9,925 nt of DNA from contig JAAOXX010000010.1 in NCBI GenBank assembly GCA_018221025.1, positions 1-9,925 on the forward strand, read 5' to 3'. Source of the DNA: Candidatus Altarchaeota archaeon (GTDB taxonomy: Archaea; SpSt-1190). Numbering within the stretch: position 1 is the first letter of the stretch; every line of letters starts with the position of its first letter. A program made the position numbers and the translations under genes. The notes under the pieces were generated by a model. It saw nothing but the letters and a program-made list of their open reading frames with translations. It was not told the DNA's origin and did not search any database. This document shows positions 5,611-9,925 of this stretch, in pieces.

Positions 5611-7802
5611 TACGCAAACTCTCAATGAAAGGCTGGAAGAGTCATGAAGACACCTCAGTTGATTTTTCAAAAGGAACCAATGTTCTTGTGGGAATTATGG
5701 GGTCTGGAAAAAGTTCAATCCTTCAAGCAATTACTTTTGGTTTGTTCGGTGAGGTTCCCGAGGTTCGAAGCAGGAAGCTTGCACTCCTCGACCTAATAAT
5801 GAGGAAACCCCGGCGACTAGAAAAAGCAACAGTTTCAATTGAATTCGATGATGAAGACTTGATTTATAGAGTTGAAAGAACCCTGTCAAAGAAAAAGAAT
5901 GATGCAAAACTTTACAAAGAAGGAAAAATCTTTGAAGTTGGTTCCCGGCGAGTCACCGATAAAGTCACGGAAATTCTTGGAACCGACTATGAGACTTTTG
6001 TTAATGTAGTATACGCCAGACAAAATGATATTGATAATTTTTTGAAATACGGAAAGACTGACAGGGTGAAATTAATTGACAGTCTTCTTCGAATCGACCG
6101 ACTTGAAGAGGCGAGAAAAAAACTCAGAAGTTTCCATACGGGAATTAAGAGTAGGCTCGAAGACCTGAAGCAACTTGCTGGAAAAGATACATCTGAAACT
6201 GAGGACTTTGTGAAACTTGCAGAATCCAAGATTCAAAAACTCGACGCTGAGTTTGGTGAACTTCAACTACTTGTTTCACTAACTAAAGAAAAGCTTGACA
6301 TCAAGAGGCTTGAATTCAAGAAGTTTGATGAATTGAGAAAGAGGCGGGATGAGCTAAAATCGAGGGTTAGCCAGCTAAAGGGGGAAATAGACTCTTTAGA
6401 ACTGCAGCTTTCAAAACTACCAAAAATAGCTGGAGCGTCCGACAGACTGGCGCCTCTTGAAACTCAATTAAAAAAACTAAAACGCGATGAACGCGAACTA
6501 ATTAATGAACTATCCTCATCAAAGAGCCGAAAAGTCCATCTTGAAGATAGGGTTAAGTGGCTTGCCCCTCACAAGAAACTTGCAGAAAAAACCATGGTTG
6601 ATGTTAGTGAAAAACTAGACAAAACTAGAAATGATAAGTCACTCCTTCAAGCACAAATTGAATCACATGAACAGTCGGTAAACCAACTCGGGTCTGCTGG
6701 AGCCAAGTGTCCAGTATGTGAACACAGCTTAGAAAATCCTGAAAAACACATCCTGCGCCATAAGGATGCGGTTTCAAAACTCAAATTAAAACTCGTGGGC
6801 GTGGAGAAGGAGTTGAAAATACTCGTTGCTGAAAAAACTGAAGGCGACAAGATGAAGGCTGAGATTGAAAAATCAAAACTCTTGATTCAAGAATTACCGG
6901 GAATTGAAAAAGAACTCAGAGCAATTAACTTAGATTCTCTAGAGAAAAAAACAGAACTTGCCTCTAAAGCCGTAGTAGAATTAAGCGACAAGCTTGAACA
7001 GTTGCGAAAGGCAGTTGAACGGGAAAAAGCCGAAGTAACTCTTTCTAAAGCCCATGAACAATTCCAGGCATATCAGTCTCAACTCTTGAAGACTGGTTTC
7101 AATGAATCTGAATACTCCAAACTTCGCACAACTGTTGAAGAGCTTAGCAGTTCATTGAGTGGGGACGTTTCTCGAATGCAGATTATTCCAAATCTTATTG
7201 ATGCGAGGAGAGCCGAAGTCTCTGCACTTAATCGTGAATTAGGTGAAGTGAATAAGGCAAAGGAAGATGCAGCTAAAACTGAGAAAAGGCTTGCATCGCT
7301 TTCAATTCTTACCAATACTATTGTGGATGTTCAGGTGCTTGTTCGGCAGGGATTCATTGAGCTCGTAAATGAGCTTCTCGGAGATATTTGGTCCCAGCTT
7401 TATCCATATGGTGACTATGCATCACTTCGAATTTTCGTAGAGAGTGATGGTAGGCGGGCTGGCGACTACATACTACAGCTTCGTGAAAGGCTGGGTTGGG
7501 TGAGTGTTGATGGCGTCGCCAGTGGTGGTGAGCGAAGTATTGCTTCACTTGCACTTCGTGTTGCATTTGCCAGAGCACTGAGTAAACTCGGGTTGCTGCT
7601 TCTCGATGAGCCAACTCACAATCTCGATGATAATGGTATCAACAAGCTCTCTGATGTATTGAGAGAGGGCATGCCGAATGTCCTAAATCAAATTGTAATT
7701 ATTACACACGAAGAGCGCATGGAGAAGGCTTCAACTGGCTCAGCTTATAGATTAGTTCGGGATAAGGAACTCGAAGAGCCAACTAGTATTGAACGGCTCT
7801 AG
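5607..7802 (+). CDS. rad50: DNA double-strand break repair ATPase Rad50, compact form
   Basis: This SMC-like ABC ATPase clamps DNA and controls Mre11. From N to C it has Walker A GIMGSGKSS (residues 29-37), the Q-loop near VYARQNDIDNF (about 135-145), and a first coiled coil at about 160-360. The zinc hook CPVC is at 368-371. A second coiled coil runs to about 565, followed by ABC signature ASGGE (638-642), Walker B LLLLDEP (663-669) and the switch His about 701 (IIITHEE-type segment, here VIITHEE). At 731 residues it is shorter than typical archaeal Rad50 (about 850-1000); the shortening is in the coiled coils. Walker A has Met where GxNGxGKS usually has Asn. The ATG at 5607 overlaps the mre11 stop. 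A TTG at 5583 is in frame but unsupported. A weak G-rich site (5595-5600) precedes the ATG. Confidence 0.94.
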   Translation: MIRKLSMKGWKSHEDTSVDFSKGTNVLVGIMGSGKSSILQAITFGLFGEVPEVRSRKLALLDLIMRKPRRLEKATVSIEFDDEDLIYRVERTLSKKKNDAKLYKEGKIFEVGSRRVTDKVTEILGTDYETFVNVVYARQNDIDNFLKYGKTDRVKLIDSLLRIDRLEEARKKLRSFHTGIKSRLEDLKQLAGKDTSETEDFVKLAESKIQKLDAEFGELQLLVSLTKEKLDIKRLEFKKFDELRKRRDELKSRVSQLKGEIDSLELQLSKLPKIAGASDRLAPLETQLKKLKRDERELINELSSSKSRKVHLEDRVKWLAPHKKLAEKTMVDVSEKLDKTRNDKSLLQAQIESHEQSVNQLGSAGAKCPVCEHSLENPEKHILRHKDAVSKLKLKLVGVEKELKILVAEKTEGDKMKAEIEKSKLLIQELPGIEKELRAINLDSLEKKTELASKAVVELSDKLEQLRKAVEREKAEVTLSKAHEQFQAYQSQLLKTGFNESEYSKLRTTVEELSSSLSGDVSRMQIIPNLIDARRAEVSALNRELGEVNKAKEDAAKTEKRLASLSILTNTIVDVQVLVRQGFIELVNELLGDIWSQLYPYGDYASLRIFVESDGRRAGDYILQLRERLGWVSVDGVASGGERSIASLALRVAFARALSKLGLLLLDEPTHNLDDNGINKLSDVLREGMPNVLNQIVIITHEERMEKASTGSAYRLVRDKELEEPTSIERL

Positions 7803-7806
7803 CTAT

Positions 7807-8631
7807 TCAAGGTTTTATATATTTCATGGAAGTAAGAAAAGTTTCATATGTTTCATGGAAGTAAGTTCCAACCCTCTTCAGTTCGAGTAGGTCGGTTGCA
7901 TCTGGTTTTCCAATACCCTTTTGATGAATTTTTTCTGCGGCGAATTTTGCTGGGTGATACGCTGCCTTTGCTATACCAACTAATGGGAAGAATAGAGTCC
8001 AGAGTGCTGTTTTGAAACCGGTGTTAACATCCCCTGAATAACTATCTAATGGCTTTACTTTTTCAAATACATCCGTGTATAATTTTCTTACGGCGTCGGG
8101 TCTACTTACATCGTATGCGGCGTCAAATTTTTCCCTATCAAATTCAATTTCTTCGCCTTCAGCTTGTTTGTAAAAATCACCAAATAATTCCTGCCGCTTC
8201 ATTCCCTTGGTTATAATTTCTCTTGCAATTTCCTTGATTGCAACGGCATACTTATTCGCATCCCTCTTATTCTCCCTTGACAAGGGTCTTGCTGCAGATT
8301 CTACGAGTTCTTCGTATTTGAAGTCTGGGTCGCCACTCTTTACTATAGTGTCACTGATTCTCCCAATCAATTCCGGATTTTTCCCTCTAAAACTAAGATA
8401 ATTTAGGGCTCTATTGTACCTGCCCTCATCAGATTCTTTATTATTAATTGCCTTGGCGAGTTTTGATGTTGAAAAGAAAAGAGTATTGCTATAATCACTG
8501 ATGCCTCTTGGCATAAAATTATGGGATTTCTTGTCATCACTCGCCTCAAGGGGCTCTTGCCTTGAAAATGTGAAGTCGTAATTAAACACATCACTGTTCT
8601 TTAACCCACTAAGCCAACTTCTGACTCCCAT
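7807..8631 (-). CDS. Unrecognised 274-residue charged protein with one hydrophobic segment
   Basis: I recognise no family. The protein is rich in Lys, Glu, Asp and Arg and probably mostly helical. Notable stretches are SKLAKAINNKESDEGRYN at about 56-73, a helical ANKYAVAIKEIAREIITKGM at about 125-144, and an acidic EGEEIEFDREKFDAAYD at about 158-174. One hydrophobic stretch at about 205-222 (GFKTALWTLFFPLVGIAK) could be a buried or membrane-associated helix. It is marginal as a membrane span, and there is no signal peptide. The ATG at 8631 lies 25 nt from a TATA-like box, with a GGAG nearby. It is convergent with rad50, only 4 bp between stops, and divergent from the mutase-like gene at 8706. 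Its last codons contain a repeated 15-mer. The coding call rests on length, promoter fit and residue composition. Confidence 0.75.
   Translation of the reverse strand: MGVRSWLSGLKNSDVFNYDFTFSRQEPLEASDDKKSHNFMPRGISDYSNTLFFSTSKLAKAINNKESDEGRYNRALNYLSFRGKNPELIGRISDTIVKSGDPDFKYEELVESAARPLSRENKRDANKYAVAIKEIAREIITKGMKRQELFGDFYKQAEGEEIEFDREKFDAAYDVSRPDAVRKLYTDVFEKVKPLDSYSGDVNTGFKTALWTLFFPLVGIAKAAYHPAKFAAEKIHQKGIGKPDATDLLELKRVGTYFHETYETFLTSMKYIKP
7822..7865. repeat. 15-bp direct repeat at the 3' end of the gene at 7807-8631
   Basis: TTTCATGGAAGTAAG occurs at 7822-7836 and exactly again at 7851-7865, 29 bp apart, with a partial copy (GTTTCATATG) between. The offset is not a multiple of three, so the copies are translated in different frames (YFHET versus LTSMK). 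The similarity is therefore at DNA or RNA level, perhaps a recent local duplication that rewrote the protein's end. Confidence 0.7.
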
Positions 8632-8652
8632 TACTACTCCGTGGTGGTTCTG

Positions 8653-8686
8653 TTTTATAATGATTATTGCCTCAAATCTTATAATT
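8653..8686. promoter_or_regulatory. Back-to-back promoters of the genes at 8631 (-) and 8706 (+)
   Basis: TTTTATAA at 8653-8660 (TTATAAAA on the minus strand) is centred about 25 nt from the ATG at 8631. TTATAATT at 8679-8686 is centred about 24 nt from the ATG at 8706. Both spacings imply leaderless or nearly leaderless mRNAs. The start codons are only 74 bp apart, so a regulator bound between the boxes could affect both genes. No convincing operator dyad is visible there. Confidence 0.55.
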
Positions 8687-8705
8687 CTGGAATAGTAATA
8701 GCAAA

Positions 8706-9923
8706 ATGCGACTCTTGGGCGTGTTTAATAAGGATGTTACTGTGACTAATGCCTCTGATTTCGGGGAGAAGATTGGCTCTACGATTGGTGAACCATTTGT
8801 AATTGGTTCTGATGCTCGTTCTGGTTCAATACCAATGAAACTGGCCGTTTCTTCTGGTTTATTGTCTACTGGCTGCAATGTTGCCGATTTAGGATTTATT
8901 CCTTCACCCATTTTAGCTAGAATTTCTCGACAAGAGCGCGTTTGGGGAATACACGTATCTGCTGACCCCTATCCAGCCAATTATGTTGGCGTTAAGATTT
9001 ATGACCCTTCTGGAAAGCCATGGGATGACAGATTGACTCCAAATGGACGCAAGGGAATTGGAAGACTTGGTAATATTGACCTAATTCCAAATTATATGAG
9101 TGAAATTGCTTCTAAGTATGATATTGAACCTATGAAAATAGTAGTTGATTCTGCAAATGGTCCGACTGGTGCGGTTGTTCCATCAATTCTGCGCTCAATG
9201 GGCATGGAAGTTATGGAAGTAAATAGCTCTCTTAGTTCGATGCCTGCCCGTGGATATGAACCATCTGCAAAGAATACCCGTGACTTAGAGTTTATTGTCA
9301 GAAAGAAGCGCGCCGACTTAGGTGTTGCCTTTGATGGTGCTGGAAGCAAGGCTGGCTTCGTCGTTAGAACTGGCCACATAAGTGCCGGAAGAGCGATGGC
9401 ATTGCTCATGAAGTTTAATGGCTTTGACAGGGCCGTTGCCGACTTTGGTGCAACCAGTTTGCTCGACCTAGTTGGAGTAGTTGACCGAGTTCCCTCAAGC
9501 GAGGTTAAGGTTGCTGAACGCTTACACTCCAGGGGTTTTGAGATTGGCGGTGGAACTATGGGAATCGCATTTTCCGAATGGAGTTATGCGCCCGATGCAA
9601 TTATGCTCCTAATGGAATTATTGAGTACTGCGTCTCGCAGAGGCGAAACAATTGAAGCACTCAACTCTCAATTACCCGATAACTATGAGATGTCCGAGAC
9701 TATTGGAATTAGTAATGTAGACTCTGCCCTGAATGGGGCTGAGATTGGTTTCTCCGACTATGAACTAGACCTCCGAGACGGAGTTAAGGTGATTAGGGAA
9801 GAGGGATGGATTTGGTTTAAGCCTATGAAGGATTTTGTCAGGGTTTCAACTGAAGCCGAGTCTAAGGGAATTGCAAAGGACTTGCTCGATGAGGGGATAA
9901 AGTCTATTAAGCACTTCCTCTGA
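8706..9923 (+). CDS. Phosphohexomutase-fold protein with degenerate active site (probable pseudoenzyme)
   Basis: The fold is that of alpha-D-phosphohexomutases (phosphoglucosamine, phosphoglucose or phosphomannose mutases). Clear landmarks are GSDARSGS (34-41), DLGFIPSPILA (61-71), NYVGVKIYDPSG (92-103), VVDSANGPTGAVVP (146-159), YEPSAKNTRDL (184-194), RADLGVAFDG (202-211) and FVRVSTEA (377-384). The catalytic loops are not conserved. The TASHNP phosphoserine loop reads SADPYP (85-90), with Asp87 for Ser. The metal loop DGDxDR reads DGAGSK (210-215). The sugar loop GGExSGH reads GGGTMGI (281-287). The phosphate loop RPSGTEP reads KPMKDF (372-377). The N-terminal GTxGxRG is also lost. At 405 residues it is about 50 shorter than usual. 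The frame is uninterrupted, so the protein is probably made but cannot be a normal mutase. The family call is firm and the role unknown. Confidence 0.88.
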   Translation: MRLLGVFNKDVTVTNASDFGEKIGSTIGEPFVIGSDARSGSIPMKLAVSSGLLSTGCNVADLGFIPSPILARISRQERVWGIHVSADPYPANYVGVKIYDPSGKPWDDRLTPNGRKGIGRLGNIDLIPNYMSEIASKYDIEPMKIVVDSANGPTGAVVPSILRSMGMEVMEVNSSLSSMPARGYEPSAKNTRDLEFIVRKKRADLGVAFDGAGSKAGFVVRTGHISAGRAMALLMKFNGFDRAVADFGATSLLDLVGVVDRVPSSEVKVAERLHSRGFEIGGGTMGIAFSEWSYAPDAIMLLMELLSTASRRGETIEALNSQLPDNYEMSETIGISNVDSALNGAEIGFSDYELDLRDGVKVIREEGWIWFKPMKDFVRVSTEAESKGIAKDLLDEGIKSIKHFL

Positions 9924-9925
9924 GT

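Noticed and set aside
9092..9409. Open frames on the strand opposite the mutase-like gene, and similar ones opposite L10, Rad50 and the aminotransferase
   Set aside because: They are fully contained in well-supported genes, have no promoter or ribosome-binding site, and show low-complexity composition typical of antisense shadows.
1..9925. CRISPR array, insertion sequence, prophage or defence island
   Set aside because: No regularly spaced repeats, terminal inverted repeats, transposase, integrase or defence domains are visible. Mre11-Rad50 here is the ordinary repair pair.

Overview
This window is archaeal. It carries the archaeal ribosomal stalk genes L1, L10 (P0) and L12 (P1, with the GLxxLFG-type tail), an archaeal-type Mre11-Rad50 pair, and TATA-like boxes placed 24-28 nt upstream of start codons, many of them GTG, with no leader. 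The DNA is AT-rich. The compact gene packing and short Rad50 would fit a small-genome, possibly DPANN-like, lineage, but that placement is only a guess. No rRNA, tRNA, IS element or CRISPR array is visible, and no gene-free stretch exceeds about 120 bases.

Layout. Positions 1-29 (-) may hold the first codons of a secreted or membrane protein that runs off the left edge. Positions 120-1918 (-) are the rpl1-rpl10-rpl12 operon. Its genes overlap or nearly touch, it has clear Shine-Dalgarno sites, and two hairpins follow rpl12. Divergent from it and sharing an 82-bp promoter region is a DUF5680-like gene (2001-2456 +). Then come an unrecognised gene (2512-3051 +), a PLP aminotransferase (3136-4449 +), and mre11 and rad50 (4498-7802 +), which overlap by four bases. 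An unrecognised gene lies convergent on the other strand (7807-8631 -). Divergent from that is a phosphohexomutase-fold protein (8706-9923 +).

How the genes work together. The left third builds the ribosomal GTPase-stimulating stalk: L10 carries three helical repeats for L12 dimers, and L1 forms the separate L1 stalk. Mre11-Rad50 is the double-strand-break processing complex, and both subunits retain their catalytic motifs. The remaining genes each have their own promoter and no obvious shared pathway.

Most notable points. The phosphohexomutase homologue is intact in length and fold signatures, but all four active-site loops are rewritten, including Asp in place of the phosphoserine and loss of the metal-binding DGDxDR motif, so it looks like a pseudoenzyme. 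A T6A3 promoter element recurs at a fixed distance from leaderless GTG starts. A nearly perfect dyad sits on the predicted start of the ribosomal transcript, and GC hairpins flank rpl12.
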